From Thalassia testudinum (Eukaryota > Streptophyta > Magnoliopsida > Alismatales > Hydrocharitaceae): a stretch of DNA of 64,000 nucleotides. The DNA lies in the NCBI GenBank assembly GCA_037157565.1, contig JAZHRO010000014.1:98549501-98613500 (forward strand), read 5' to 3'. Position 1 is the stretch's first letter; the number at the start of each line of letters is the position of its first letter. Made by a program: the position numbers and the translations under genes. The notes beneath the pieces are model-generated. The model ran no database searches. It was not told where the DNA came from and saw only the letters and a list, made by a program, of their open reading frames with translations. Shown one piece after another: positions 22,596-34,889 of this stretch.

Positions 22596-25234
22596 TGAAA
22601 AGGGATTATGGTCAGACCTGGTTAGGTTGTGTTAATATGATGATTTTATCGTTGTAATGTGTATAGTGGTTAACCTAAATCGAGCCTAACCATCTCTTTA
22701 CAAAATTTTTATCCTGGCCTACTTGATTTTATCTTGGTCACTTTTAGGCCCAGGGTCGAACTCAGGGAAGTGGGGTTAGAAGTCAAGTTTGTACACCTTT
22801 CCTATAACGAATCTCTTCCGTTTGTTTATTGTGTTTTTGGTGTTTTTCCGTTTAAGATTTTTTTTTTTGATAATCTTTGTCCTTGAGGTACACCCTCAAA
22901 ATTATGTTCTTGGGTTTGAGCCAAATTAGGGTTCCAAAATTGATCATGCTATTCCCAAGACTGAGTACCTGCAAGTCAAGGATTATCTTTTCCCTTTTAT
23001 ATATTTCTTTATCTTTTTACTAGCAGGAAAGCGAAACAGAAATAAAGTAAATATAGTATATATATAGGTATATATTATATAAGTATAAAGGGGTGTGGGC
23101 GGAGGTGGAGATGGCGTGTAGCACAGTGTCGAGTCGGTCATCATCTAGAAAGACACAACCAACGGGTTGAAGTGTTGCGTGTAAGGTGGATTGGTGGAAG
23201 ATGAATGCGAACATGCTTTCTGTACGTGTGTATCGGGGAATATCAGCAACTGGTGCAGATATTCCCTCGATACCACGTATGGTGTGTGATATGAAAATTT
23301 GTATGTATATATGTAAATATATATATCTATATGTGTATATATATATGGTTATAAATATATAGGTATATATATGTAGTTATATATGTATATATATATATAT
23401 GTATATATATATATAAGTATATATATAGAAAGATATATGTATAGATATATATATATATGTATAAGTATGTATATATAACTATATAGATATAAATGTATAT
23501 ATATATAGTAATATATGTATATAGATATATGTAGATAGATATGTACATATATATATATGTATATATAGTTATATAGATAGATATGTATATAAGTATGTAT
23601 ATTTATATATATATGTATATGTATATATAAGTACATATATATATATATATATATATTTATACGTATATAAGTATATGTATATATAAATATATGCGTATAT
23701 ATATATATAAGTATATAGATATATATATATATCTATGTATGTATGTATATTAATACTTAGGTATATAGGTACTACTATATGTATAGATATAAGTATATAT
23801 GTATATCTATATATGTATATAAATATATATATAAATATATATATGTATGTATATATATATATATAGGTATATATTAGTGTATAGGTGTGTGTACGAGAGT
23901 GTGAGTGTGTGCAAAGAGAGAGTGAGAGAGTGTTGTGTGTGTGTGAGAGAGAGAGAGAGAGGGTGCCTGCTGTGAAGAAAAGGCGAGTTAAGCCATCTGA
24001 AGCTTCAGGGCCAACGTCTGGTGTCCACGCGTGCACGCGGGCGCGTAGGCGCTCGAGGACGTGCACGCAGGGAGGGAGTGAGCGCGGGGAGAGAGGTCGC
24101 AGCGCACCGCGCTACGTGAAGATCGGGCGCTGAAGCGGGCGGGTACGAGCAAAGGGAGACGCAGACGCTGAAGCAGGCGGATACGCAGGTGGGTGCGGGC
24201 ACTGGCAGATGTGCGGGCGGGTGCTGGAGCGGGACGCGGGGTGGGACACGCGCGCGGGCTGGGATCGGTTGCGGCACGCCAGGTGACCAGATAAGTGAGA
24301 AACTTACCGGTCACCCCACCGTAGCCACAGTGTTCCACTGAAACGCGTGAACAGTGGCTACAGTGCCGAGGCAAGCCGCGTGACCGGGTGCGCCCAGTGC
24401 TGTGAGTGTGGGAGACGATGCGGCTAGCGCGCATGTGGAAGGGGTGCGCCAGTTGGTTGCAAGAGCGGATAGGCGGGCATACGCGAAGAAGCGGAAGGCG
24501 AGGGCAGCCTGCAGGCGCGTGTGATGGCCTGCTGGCTTGTGCGGTGGCATGCGCGCTGCTGCTGCCGCTGCGGAGCTTTGAGCTTCAATGATTGAAGCTC
24601 CTGCTCCAATGACGGAAATGGCTTGAAAAGTTGGAATAGAGAATACCACCATGCCCACCGGCTCTCTGATGGGCTGGGCGGTGGTGGACTCACAGTGGTG
24701 GTTGTGCACCACTGTGAGGTTCTCCTACTCGCTGAGTGTCTCCTTAGAGGAGGAGGGCTTGTGTTTGGAGGGAGAGGGGAGGGGAAAGCCTGGAAGGAGA
24801 AGGTGCTGTGTCTATGTGGTGGACTAGGCTCAGCCTGCAAGGAAGAGAGCCGAGCTCCTTTTATAGAGGAAGAAGGGATGCACAGCCATGCCCTAGCTGT
24901 GCTTGGCTGTGCATGGCCGGCAGGGAGTGGCTGTGTAGGGCAATGTTGTTGCAGAGCATGGTGCGAGGAGGAAGGTCCAGCCATGCCATGCAGCCACAGG
25001 AAGAATTCAAAGTCAAGTAAAATTAAAAAATAAAAAGATGGTGAATTTTGCAAAGTAGCACTTGAGGAAAAATATTAATTGCAAGGCCATTTATTTTACT
25101 CTCCTCCCCTCTCAATTAAATGCATGCATGCATGTATTTTTACAAATGCGACTATGGATACCTAATATGCACTGGTAATGCTAGGAAATAGCACAAGATG
25201 GCACACTTGCAGGTGTATTTTTGTTGTGCAATCA
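22596..25234 (-). repeat. Element A: 5' LTR
   Basis: Second copy of the A LTR, 34 bp longer than the other, mostly because the TA block (23,308-23,878) differs. It keeps the TATA box (24,858-24,865) and the CACCGTAGCCA hairpin (24,317-24,365). Base changes against the 3' copy are scattered along its length. Confidence 0.95.
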
Positions 25235-25239
25235 GAGGC
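25235..25239. other. Target-site duplication of element A
   Basis: GAGGC here and at 11,204-11,208 on the other side. Joining the flanks across one copy restores a sequence matching the intact B LTR near 38,205. Confidence 0.95.
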
Positions 25240-26496
25240 AACACCTGGAAGATGGAGGATGGGGCGGGAAGAAGGAGGACAAAGTTGGAAGAATGGGAAC
25301 GAGGTAGCACGTCATCGTCGTTGCAGAATCCACTTCTTGAATAGGGGTGAAAACTTGGATTTAGCTATTGAGGAGCATCCCAGGTGTGGGACAAGCTTCT
25401 CTTAAGCTTTGGAGAGGGAGAGAGAAGGAAGGGATCAGAAATTCGTAGGGTAGGGGTCTCCTTTTATAGTTGCAAGGAGTTGGGGCATTTTGGACATTTT
25501 AATTTCAAAAATAATAATATGGGACCTTTAGTGACAAACTTAAACGTCACTAAAGGTCTGTCGTGGGTGACGTGTTCGCGCGATGTGCATGCCTGCTCCT
25601 CTTTCGCACCTAAACTCACCAGCACACATTGGGTGATCTCAGCCATTCGACCGTAAGATCGAACAGTCGAGACCGATCCTCACCCGTGCTTGCAGTTCAG
25701 CTTTGCACCGCCTGATCGCGCATCGGATCTGGCGTGAGGTAGGGCATCTAATCTCGCGTACACCAGATTGGGCGATCCGCGTTGTCCACAGTAGATCGTG
25801 CAGTCACGATTATTCGCCAACGCACTGCGAATGTGGATTCGAACATGCGTCGTGCACTCGCGTAACGCATTCGGCCGTTGTGCTACGGTAGTGACTTTAT
25901 CACGATTATGATTTCAAGTGTGCATGCTTGCGACCGTTGGATCAAGATCCAATAGCCCAGATCGCACATTGGAAACCCTTTGCAGATGCAGTGGCGGTCC
26001 TGAGGGCCGATTGGGCAGCTGGGACAGTGCCATGTGGCGCCATCTTGGCCATCCATGTTCTGTGTGTTGTAGATGATGCCACGGGTGTTGGATTGGATGG
26101 ATTTTTATGCCGTTAGTCTGTGTTCATTGATTCGAACCCATCTGTGTAGTTGGATTTGTCGTCTAAAGTACGGAATGGCACCATCTTGGCCCTTAAACTT
26201 TAGGGTTCCTCAGTCTATATCTGTTGCTACGGATGTCTGATCAAGGCAATCTTATAGTCGTTGAACTCCAATCATCGCCCAGATCAGATCCGTACAGTTG
26301 AATCTTCAATCTGAGGACCTGATTAACAAGTTGCTCTGCCCTACCCATAAAAGGAGACAATTACTATACAATTTATACAACTTGACCTAAATGCATGATT
26401 ATGCATGTTATGCAATATTTATAATGCATGATGCTAATATGGTACTAAGAACATGCATTAATAGACATTTTAGGTTAATCAGATGAATGCACATCA
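25240..26496 (-). repeat. Element B: 3' LTR, inner part
   Basis: It continues the LTR interrupted at 11,208 and ends GCACATCA. It contains the TATA box (CTTTTATA, 25,461-25,468), the inverted TGACG repeat (25,536-25,565), a tRNA-like segment with B box at 25,835-25,845 and A box at 25,875-25,885, and the GTTGGATC-AA-GATCCAA inverted repeat near 25,948. All match the right LTR in order. Confidence 0.9.
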
Positions 26497-26533
26497 CACC
26501 CCCATGACTATCTTTTGCTAGTCCCTAGCAAAA
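26497..26533 (-). other. Element B: terminal polypurine tract with hairpin
   Basis: Sense order TTTTGCTAG, GGA, CTAGCAAAA, then GATAGTCATGGGGGTG directly before the LTR start TGATGTGC. The stem is perfect; the purine block has one change (AGTCATG for AGGCATG). Confidence 0.85.
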
Positions 26534-27758
26534 ACTACATGCTATTTATAAAAGAATTAGGTTGGATTACTCGGGCACAAATCATTTTCAACATTAAGAA
26601 ATTTTTACTTAGGACCAGAACTTTCAAAGACACAGCGGCGCCCGGGTATCTACCAAAATGCAAACCGCCTCAAGCCCTCACCTTATTCAAAGAAAGATCT
26701 CTATTTCTCTTTTTCTTCTCTCCTAATTTTTTCGGATTTTTGAGTTTAGGGTTACAGAGTGACTTTCTACAGCCACTCAACCCACATAAGATTGAAGAGA
26801 ACCCTAAGTTCTTAGCATCCTTTTGTGAATGTGATAGACTCATTGATCGACAATCAAAATGGACTTCGGGTTTCTACGCCCATAGGTGACCATAAAAAGA
26901 GTTTTGCCTAAAGGTGTATCTATATGACCGGTAGCTTTCTCCCTACTTTTATTTTTATGGGGCCAACAAAAGGGTGAATCCAATGTATATCTCCCCACCT
27001 TATTCTACTTCTCTGTTTCTTCCTAAGTGTTTTAGGAATTTTTATGTGCATTTCATGAGCTGGAATCTGGACAACCAGTGGATGAGCTGTTACCACCAAC
27101 AACTTACCAACCATACTCGTGCGGCGAAGTGTGGCTTATTTCTTTTTCTTCTTTTTCTTTCTTTTCTGCTTTTTCTTTTTCTTTTTATTTTCTTTCCTTT
27201 TGACTTTCTTTTTCTTTTTTCTTTTTAAGTAGGTGGCTTCCCTGGTCTAAGATTTACCTAAAGGCAGCAAGGAGTGGTCTTGTGACTGGGCTCTAAACAA
27301 CCTACCTATGGGCCGTTACCCACGATAACTTGCCAGCCATATCACCCTAGATGGTTCATTAGCTACAAAATTTTTGTTAAAACCACCAAACAACAAGTCA
27401 GTGATGAGTAGTGTGTAGATGCTTAGACTTAAAGTTCCCTCAAATCAGAGGGCAGGTTGATAAGTCGTGTACTTATCACCCAAACTTATTTAATCAAATT
27501 AAAATAGAATTCAGGATGGTGAGGACTCGATAAACAAACTCACATTTTAGTGGATACCCAGGCCGATTAAGCCCAAAGACCAGAAGGGTCTTAGTGTTCA
27601 GATCCTACTGTAATATTTCCTAAGATTCAAAGGTCCTAATGTCCAAGTATTCCTTCCTAATTCAAATTTTTTTTATGTATATATAAGAAAATAAGTAGAA
27701 TTTACAAGAATTCCACATAGCTGACAAATTGATTCAGAAACGAATCCACCACCCCATG
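26534..27758 (-). other. Element B: 3' region with tandem RNA hairpins
   Basis: Non-coding. In sense order it contains a TGATAAGT...ACTTATCA hairpin (27,458-27,478) and hairpin 1 with TAACGG in the loop (27,308-27,323). A polypurine stretch (27,130-27,230, pyrimidine on the plus strand) follows, then hairpin 2 with loop TAACAGCTCAT (27,076-27,098). Each of hairpins 1 and 2 is embedded in a repeat that starts TATGG(C/T)TGG(C/T)AAGTT and ends GGTTGT(C/T)(C/T)AGA. C and D have the same set in the same order. Confidence 0.75.
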
Positions 27759-27763
27759 CCTAG

Positions 27764-30717
27764 TGTTTACGGGGCGAAATCGTGGTTTTAAAATATAAAA
27801 GATGTGCGTTGTAGTATGAATGAAATCGCCTCTAAAACAAATAAGAATTTATTTCTCGAATAACTTAGGTATTTGAGGTTGAACACAGGGAGCAAATTGG
27901 TTTTATAAAAAAACTAAAATCACAATCTCAAATTACTCAAAAGATGATGTTCAATAATAATATCAATGCAATTCAATGTTTATGAAAGCTAAAGAGAGAA
28001 TAAAGATGCAAAAAGAAATTGAATGTTCTCTTCTTTCTTCTTCTCCTTTCTCTTCCTTCTCTGAGTTCTTCTTTCTCTCTCTGATGTCTTCTTTCTTTTC
28101 CTTACGACTTCTCTTCTTCTTCTATCTATCTTTCTCTGACTTTCCTCTTTCCTTGTGAATCTGATGTCTGATTTTGTAAATCAGGTGTCTAAAACTTACA
28201 ATTGCTAAAGTTCTATTTCTCTTCTCTTTCATTCTGTCTCTATTAGTCTTCTTCTTCATCCTTCTCTCTCTTCTTGGTCACACCTTCTCCTTCTTTCTTT
28301 CTCTGACTTTCCTCTTAGCTCTCTTCCTTTCCTTTGCGAGCCTGCCTTTCATTTCCTTCTCTGCCCTTCTTCTTCTTCTTATGTTCTTGATTCCTCCTGC
28401 CTTCTTCTTCCTTGGCTTCTGCCACACCTCCAAGTCCTTCCTTCTTCTTCCTTTGCTTCTGCGGCTACAGTGCTTCCTTCCCCTTCCTTCCTTAGCCACT
28501 CCTACCTTCAGCTTCCTTCTGCAGCTCCTCCTTGATAGCTGCCTCTTCCTTCTCCTTCATTCCCTACGCAGAGGGAAGCAAAACCTACCCCTACCCTCCC
28601 CTGCATACACTCTCTTTATTTCTCTCTTCTCTCTCTTAGAGCTAGACAATCGGGTATACGAGTCGGGTTATGCACGTCCGGGTCCAGGTGCGCCGACGTG
28701 GGTGGTGCGCGATGAGTACAGGGTGAACGGGTCAGCCAGGTCCGCATAGGGGTGGTCGTGAATGAGGCAGGCGGAGTAGGCGAGGGACCTCACCCCGTGT
28801 TACTTGAGGCGCTACGAAAGAAACACAAAAATAATAAAAGGCACGCACCTGTGCCAAGCGTTTCCGAGGTGGGACTAAAGTCCCACCCGCTTCTGCTCGC
28901 ACGCTCGCAGGAAGCTTCTTTCAATTGCTATAGCTAGGGGCTTCGCTAAGCCAATTTCCTGGCAGTGTGCGTGTACGAGACCAACCTGTGCCTTCTGGAA
29001 CTGGGAGCCTGGAGTGCTGGGTCCTGGAGCAACCTTCCAAGCTCCTTCGAGTTGTTTGCAATGGTGGCAGAGGTGCACACCCAAAACACACGAACACAGC
29101 CTCATGGCCCTATCAAATGCCTTGGGGAGCTTCGCCGTGTCATGGTGAAGGTGCCTAGGTGGATGGCTAGCCGCGGGGAGGCCTAGGCGTGCATGCCTAG
29201 GTTGCTCTGTGGCCCAAAAGATGGGTTAGGTCGGGAGGCATTTATGAAGGGTCTGGCGGTCAGTGGAGGTGCGGATGATAATCAGTGGGTGATAGCGGAG
29301 GTGATGAGGTGTTTGGTGAGGCGTGTGGAGGTATGGAGCGGTGGAAGTGCCTTCGCAGGTGGTCAGCCGGAGATGGAGAAGGTGGTGGTGGTCTGCAGTG
29401 TCAAGGGATTTAAAGTAGAAATTAAGGGAGGGAAAATACATAGCAGAGAGAGAGGAAATTAATGAGAGTAAGTGGATGAAGGGGGGGAGGTGGACGATGA
29501 GCGATGCATAGGTGCTGTCGTCGGAGAAGAAGGCCCTGAGGTAAGGATGGCGACGACGAGGAAAGGGTTGGAGAGGCGTGCGTAGGTACAGCGCGACTCG
29601 GAGGAGCACGGCGGAGAAGACTCAGCCACTGGTATGGTGGCAGAGCATTGAGAAGAGGGAGGGAGGGTCACCGGAGCTTGCAGGTAGATGGCCAGAGATG
29701 AGGGAGGACGAAATTCAGGCAGTATCCGCGACCAAAACAAGCTTGGAAGAAGCATCTAGGACCGGGGATCCTGTTATAGCTGCTGGTAGAGGTCCTTGTG
29801 CTCGGAAGGCAAGCTTCAAAGCGCAAGAACCTCGCCGAAAAATGCAGCGGACACCATACCCTATCGTTCACACGTTCGTATGAGGGATACGGTGCGAACC
29901 AGATCATGGGATTAAGTTCAGACGGTACGGGATTCCTCAGAGGATCCCCATACCAAATCTGAGAGCAAATCTCTTGCGGAAAGGGGGAGAGATCCTTCTC
30001 GAAACCACATTGGAGGTATGGCTCCTCTGCTGAAATGGTAGAGGGACCAAAATGCAAAAAGTGACAAGTATGATGGGGGGGCCAACGCAAGGGTTTTCAA
30101 AAGTTAGAGCCCAGAATGTAACTAGGTGGACTATTTTGCAAAGTAGGTAAAGGTGACCTTTCCTTAGGCCCAAATTTTTTGTACAAACCTAATTTGGACC
30201 TATGGAATCCAATCGTGAAGTTGGATTTTAGGTTTGACCACGTTTGAATGGACATTTTCCATAAAAACCCAAATTAAGTCAAATATTGAGCTAGGACCCC
30301 AATCTAGGTCAAAATAGGTTCCAAAGGCCAAATTGAAGGTTCTAAACCCTAGGGGATATTTTTTCATGAATTTTAGAGGGTTTAGTTGATTTTTATCCTG
30401 ACCAAAACCTTATGAAATTAAGTGGGTTTATTTTAGGGTTACAGAATGTCATTTAATTCTTAAATCTCATAATAACCCTTTGATGATTGAACCATCCCAC
30501 TTTTCCTCTTATTAACTCCAATTGACCTATGTTTAGCCCCTGACAAATCCCGTTGATGTACTGCAATGGTAAAATTACAGTTTTACCCTTTAGTTCATGT
30601 TTTCTTCCCAGAATAGTAATCCCTTGAATTAGGCCTTCCTTTAGGTTATGTAGGAGCTTCTGTTCACTTCCTTAGGTCAAAATGATCTAGTTAGGGCTCA
30701 TGATGAGGTTCTCATCA
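27764..30717 (-). mobile_element. Solo LTR I, 2.95 kb, inside element B
   Basis: The plus strand starts TGTTTACGGGG and ends TTCTCATCA, flanked on both sides by CCTAG (27,759-27,763 and 30,718-30,722). It has a GGTTGAACACAGGGAGCAAATTGG block near its left end, like the U5 of other LTRs here in minus orientation, then a long pyrimidine-rich part (28,020-28,640) and a GC-rich part. No gag-pol motif is present, so it is best read as a solo LTR left by LTR-LTR recombination. A short non-autonomous element is the alternative. Open frames inside are low-complexity and not convincing. Confidence 0.8.
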
Positions 30718-30745
30718 CCTAGCTGATGCAATGTCCGCATTGAGA
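30718..30745 (-). other. Element B: internal polypurine module, split by solo LTR I
   Basis: Sense strand CAATG, CGGA, CATTG then CATCAGCTAGG; the purine core CTAGGCATGGGGTGG continues at 27,745-27,763 beyond the inserted LTR. The hairpin keeps five base pairs. Confidence 0.6.
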
Positions 30746-30875
30746 ATAAAAGACATGAATGGAAGGGTAGAATGTAGAACATGTCACCTGAATATGAAGC
30801 TTGGGTCAGCTCTAAGTCAGACTGTACAACTGCTGTGTTTAATGCTATCTGCTAGGCATAGTCCAGCCAAAGAAG

Positions 30876-32255
30876 TCACAACATAGCTAAAGCAACCGTA
30901 TCTGAGACGGGTTCTGGAATAGTACTGTCAATAACAGGCTTCAGATGTTGATCGTTGACTTTGAATGAATTACCCATCTTCGAGTCAGAGATCTGAACAA
31001 CCCTGTTTGGAAATATCTGATCGATAATGAATGGTCCATTCCATTTCGACCTAAGTTTGCTGGGAATTATCTTAAGTTGAGAATAGAGGAGCCAGACCTT
31101 TTGTTTCGGCTCAAAGCTCTTGCGGGAAATCAATTGGTCATGAAGAGCTTTGGTCCGAAGCTTATAAATCTCGGCATTCTCATATGCGCCATTTCTAAGC
31201 TCCTCCAACTTAGATAGTTGGAGTTTCCTAGTCTTCCCAGCTAAACTCAGATCTAGATTACATTGCCTGATTGCTTAGAATGCCCTATGTTCAATTTCTA
31301 CGGGTAAATGGCACACCTTTCCATACACCAAATGAAACAGAGACATGCTGATTGGTGTTTTATATGAAGTACAGTAGGCCCAAAGAGCTTACTCAAGATT
31401 TTGAGTCTAGTCTTTGCGATCAGGCCTAATTATTTTTTGCATAATATTCTTGATCTCGGTATTGGAGATCTCGGCCTATCCATTCGTCTGGGGATGGTAA
31501 GGTGTGGAGATTCTGTGATTAACCCCATATTTTGCCAGCAAATTACGGAACTGGGCATTAGTGAAATGAGTGCCACCATCGCTGATGATGGCCCTTGGAA
31601 TCCCAAACCTGTTGAAGATGCTCTTGACAAAATCTATGACCACCTTGTGGTCATTGGTTCGAGTGGGAATAGCCTCGATCCACTTGGACATGTAATCAAT
31701 AGTGACGAGAATGTACTAATCTCCAAATGAAGGGAGGAAAGGTCCCATGAAATCAATGCCCCAAACGTCAAAAATTTTGACGAGAAGAATCGAGTTTAGG
31801 GGCATCATGTCTCTCTTGGTTATGCTCCCAAGTGCCTGGCATCGGGAACATGACCTCGAGAAGTCCTAGGCATCGTTGAATAAAGACGGCCAATAGAATC
31901 TAGATTGCAAAATTTTTACAGCTGTCTTTTTGCCGGAGAAGTGTCAACCACACGTAGATGCATGGCAGAACTCAAGTATACTCTTGAATTCTTTCTCCGG
32001 AATGCATCGACGAATAATCTGATCAGAGCCTATGCGGTACAGTTTAGGGTCCTCCTAGAAGTAATATTTGGCCTTAGATTTGCGTCTATCCCATTGTTGC
32101 TTGCTCCAATCCTGGGGGATTTGACTAGCGGCCAAATAATTAATGATGTTAGCAAACCACGGGGTTTGGACACCTAAAACTGTAAGGATGGCCTAGTCCG
32201 GAAAAGTATCAGCAATCGGAATGTCCGAATGAGAAGAATCACTTGGAAGTGTCGA
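30876..32255 (-). pseudogene. Element B: integrase remnant
   Basis: In order: an HHCC-like region (HASTCG, HFSGKKTA, CSRCQALGS), a core with DVWGIDFMGPF, MSKWIEAIPT, ISDGGTHF and STPYHPQTNG, then a C-terminal GPF module (SKWNGPFIIDQIF) and NSFKVNDQHLKPV, ending in TAG at 30,876-30,878. Stops include a TAG in place of Gln in the QTNGQAE box and two Trp codons turned into TAG (RKDW, AYWAI in relatives). It would integrate cDNA; this copy is dead. Confidence 0.9.
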
Positions 32256-33560
32256 CAGATGTTCCGCCACCACATTCTCTAACCCGAATTTATCCTTGAT
32301 TTCAGGATCAAATTCTTGAAGCAGAAGAACACATTGAATAGGCTAGGGTTTCGCATCCTTTTTGGCCAAGAGATATCTCAAGCCCGAATGGTCAGTATAA
32401 ATGATGACATGAGACCCTAAGAGATAAGCCTTGAATTTCTCCAAAGTAAATACTACAGCTAGTAATTCCTTCTTAGTAACAGTGTAGTTCCCCTGGGCCT
32501 CGTCCAGAGTTTTACTAGAATAGTAGATGACAGAGGGCTTCCTATCAATCTTTTGACCCAAAACAGCCCCGACCGCATAATCAGAAGCATCGATCATGAT
32601 TTCGAATGGGGCAGTCCAAATCGGTGGTTGCAACATTGGAGCACAAGTGACTACCATTTTAAGACAATCAAATGCCATACAGAATGATTCATCGAAATTG
32701 AATGGCATTTCTTTGGTGAGAAGATTTCTCAAAGGACGAGCAACCTTCAAAAAGTCCTTGATGAATCTCATATAGAATCCCACATGACCAAGAAATGATC
32801 GAATTTGTTTGACAGATGTGGGAGGAGGGAGTTTAGCAATAGCATCAACCTTAGCTTTGTCCACTTCGATTCCTCATTCAGAGATTACATGACCCAAGAT
32901 GTTGCCTTCTTGTGTCATGAAATGACTCTTTTCCCAGCTAAGGACTAGTCTTGTTTTGATGCATCATTTAAGGATCATTTCAAGGTTAGCTAGACAAGAG
33001 TCAAAGAATTCTCCAAAAATAGAGAAATCGTCCATGAAGACTTCCATAAACTCTCCCACCATGTCAGAGAATATGGCCAGCATACTCCTATGAAAAGTCA
33101 CTGGTGCATTGCATAAGCCGAATGGCATCCTACGGAAAGCAAAGGTTCCGTAGGGACAGGTGAAAGTCATTTTTTCTTGATCCTCGGGATGGATAGGGAC
33201 TTGATTGTATCCCGAGTAACCATCAAGGAAACAGAAGTACTTCTGCTCGGCTAGTCTTTTAATGATTTGATTGATAAAGGGAAAAGGGAAATGATCCTTT
33301 TTCGTGGCTGTGTTCAGCTTCCTGTAATCAATACAAACTCTCCAAGAGGAAGCTGAACGAGTTGTGACAGATTCTCCTTTCTCGTCAGTCACAATGGTAA
33401 TCCCAGCTTTCTTGGGAATAATTTGCACGGGACTTACCTAAGGACTATCAGAGATCAGATAAATGATTCCTGCATCGAGCCACTAGATAATCTCCTTCTT
33501 GACTACTTCTCGCATATTTGGGTTTAAACTCCCCTGCATCTAGCTAGAAGGGCGGGATCC
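32256..33560 (-). pseudogene. Element B: reverse transcriptase-RNase H remnant
   Basis: The RT part has WRVCIDYRKLNTATKKDHFP, FLDGYSGYNQV (Asp 69 of the 154-codon frame ending at 32,964), MPFGLCNAPVTF and an intact FMDD (131-134). It is followed by a TGA where relatives have Arg and another TGA before GIEVDKAK. The RNase H part (from 32,864) has MIDASDYAVGAVLGQ and TVTKKELLAVVF, then VIIYTDHSGLRYLLAKKDAKP and a stop. Unlike A, the RT active site is preserved; the damage is stop codons. Confidence 0.92.
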
Positions 33561-34889
33561 ATCTTCCAAAAATATTCTGTGATTGCAGTAAGATGGCTCG
33601 ATCCCCCTAAGGTCATGAATGGTCCAACCAATTGCCTCCTTGTGTTCCTTTATGACCTTAATCAGTTTAATCTCCTGTTCCTTTGTTAATTTAGCACTGA
33701 TAATCACAGGGAGTGTTTTATGTGGTCCTAAAAACTGATATTTCAGATTCTCAGGCAATGGTTTTAGTTCAAGCTGGGGCAAGTTGATGATTGAAGGTAA
33801 GGAAGATGTTGATGAAGTCTCATCAAGAGGAAGAGGTTGAGAGTGAACAAAATCAATAACCTCTTCAGAAGGTGGCAGGTCTGCCATAGAGGGTTGTGGG
33901 TCCAAATCAACATCAGAGGAGGAACTTTTAAATGCAGAAACCACCATACAAGTTTCAATATTCACGTTATCGTCCTGAAGTTCCTCAATATATCCACAAT
34001 CATCGAATTTGTTAATCACCTTAAATATATCCAATTTCATTCTTTGATCCCCAAAGGCGATTTCCATGCTACCGCTCTCATAGTTAATGTTGGCCTTGGC
34101 GGTCGCCAAGAACGGATGCCCCAGAATGATGGGTGTGTTTCTTAAATTCTTAGGTACATCCATATCAAGGACAAGGAAATCTATAGGGAAGTAGAAATCC
34201 TTAACCTTGACAATAACATCTTCAATAATGCCTCGCAGATTTGTGATGAAATGATCTGCTAACTACAGCGTTACTGAAGTCGGCCGAAGTTCACCTAATC
34301 TGAACTTCTCGTAAAGAGAAGTCGGAATTAAGTTAATGGATGCACCCAAATCAAGCAGTGCTCTGTCAAAGGTGTAATCTTTGATGACACAAGAAATTAA
34401 AGGAGCACCTGGATCTCTCTTTTTCTGAGGGAGGTGGTGAAGGATAACAGAACTAGCCTGCTCGAAGCATACCACCTTCCTCAGAACAGATTCTCTCGAC
34501 TTATGCTTCTGTGTACATAAATCGTTTAAAAATTTCACATAAGCCAGTATATCTTTGATAGTGTCAAGGAGCGGGATATTGATCTCGACATTCTTGAAAA
34601 TATTCAGAAGCTCCTCATTACTATCAACATACTTCTTCTTCCTTGATCTAATCAAGGCCTCAGGAAAAGGAACATGAGTCAGATCTTTGGAATTAGGTTC
34701 CTGAGCCTTGATTTCATCTCCAGAGTTCTCCTTTCTCTCCACAAGCTCTTTAGGATTCGGTAAATTAGAATAGTGTGGTTGAGGATCCTGAGTTTGTTTA
34801 GCACTCCTCAAGGTAACAGAATTAGCAGACGCATACGGGTTTGGGTCTTGGGGAGGGTTAGGAAAGATTGGAGGGGCTTCAATAGACAA
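33561..34889 (-). pseudogene. Element B: aspartic protease and linker remnant
   Basis: The protease motif ALLDLGASINLIP is intact (Asp 180 counted from the Met at 34,889). A TAG then replaces Gln in the usual TLQLAD box. TPIILGHPFLATAKANINYE follows, then an acidic Ser-rich linker and LELKPLPENLKYQFLG, a phrase typical of the region before RT in Athila/Tat elements, and EHKEAIGWTIHDLRGI. The upstream frame is continuous with gag. Confidence 0.88.

Larger units (their letters stand above)
11209..25234 (-). mobile_element. Element A: Athila-type LTR retrotransposon, 14.0 kb
   Basis: LTRs of 2,605 and 2,639 bp both start TGAAAAGGGATTATGG and end GCAATCA on the plus strand. A perfect 5-bp duplication, GAGGC, flanks it (11,204-11,208 and 25,235-25,239). 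The internal region is 8.8 kb with gag-pol on the minus strand, a primer-binding site next to the right LTR and a polypurine tract next to the left. It interrupts the 3' LTR of B, so it is younger than B. Both LTRs and the coding region carry many differences and stops, so it is not recent. Confidence 0.95.

Noticed and set aside
23327..23636. Tyr/Ile-rich open frames across the TA block
   Set aside because: Pure translation of a TA microsatellite.
28020..30090. Several 70-140-codon frames in solo LTR I
   Set aside because: They follow the composition of the pyrimidine-rich and GC-rich LTR parts on both strands; no motif and no start context.
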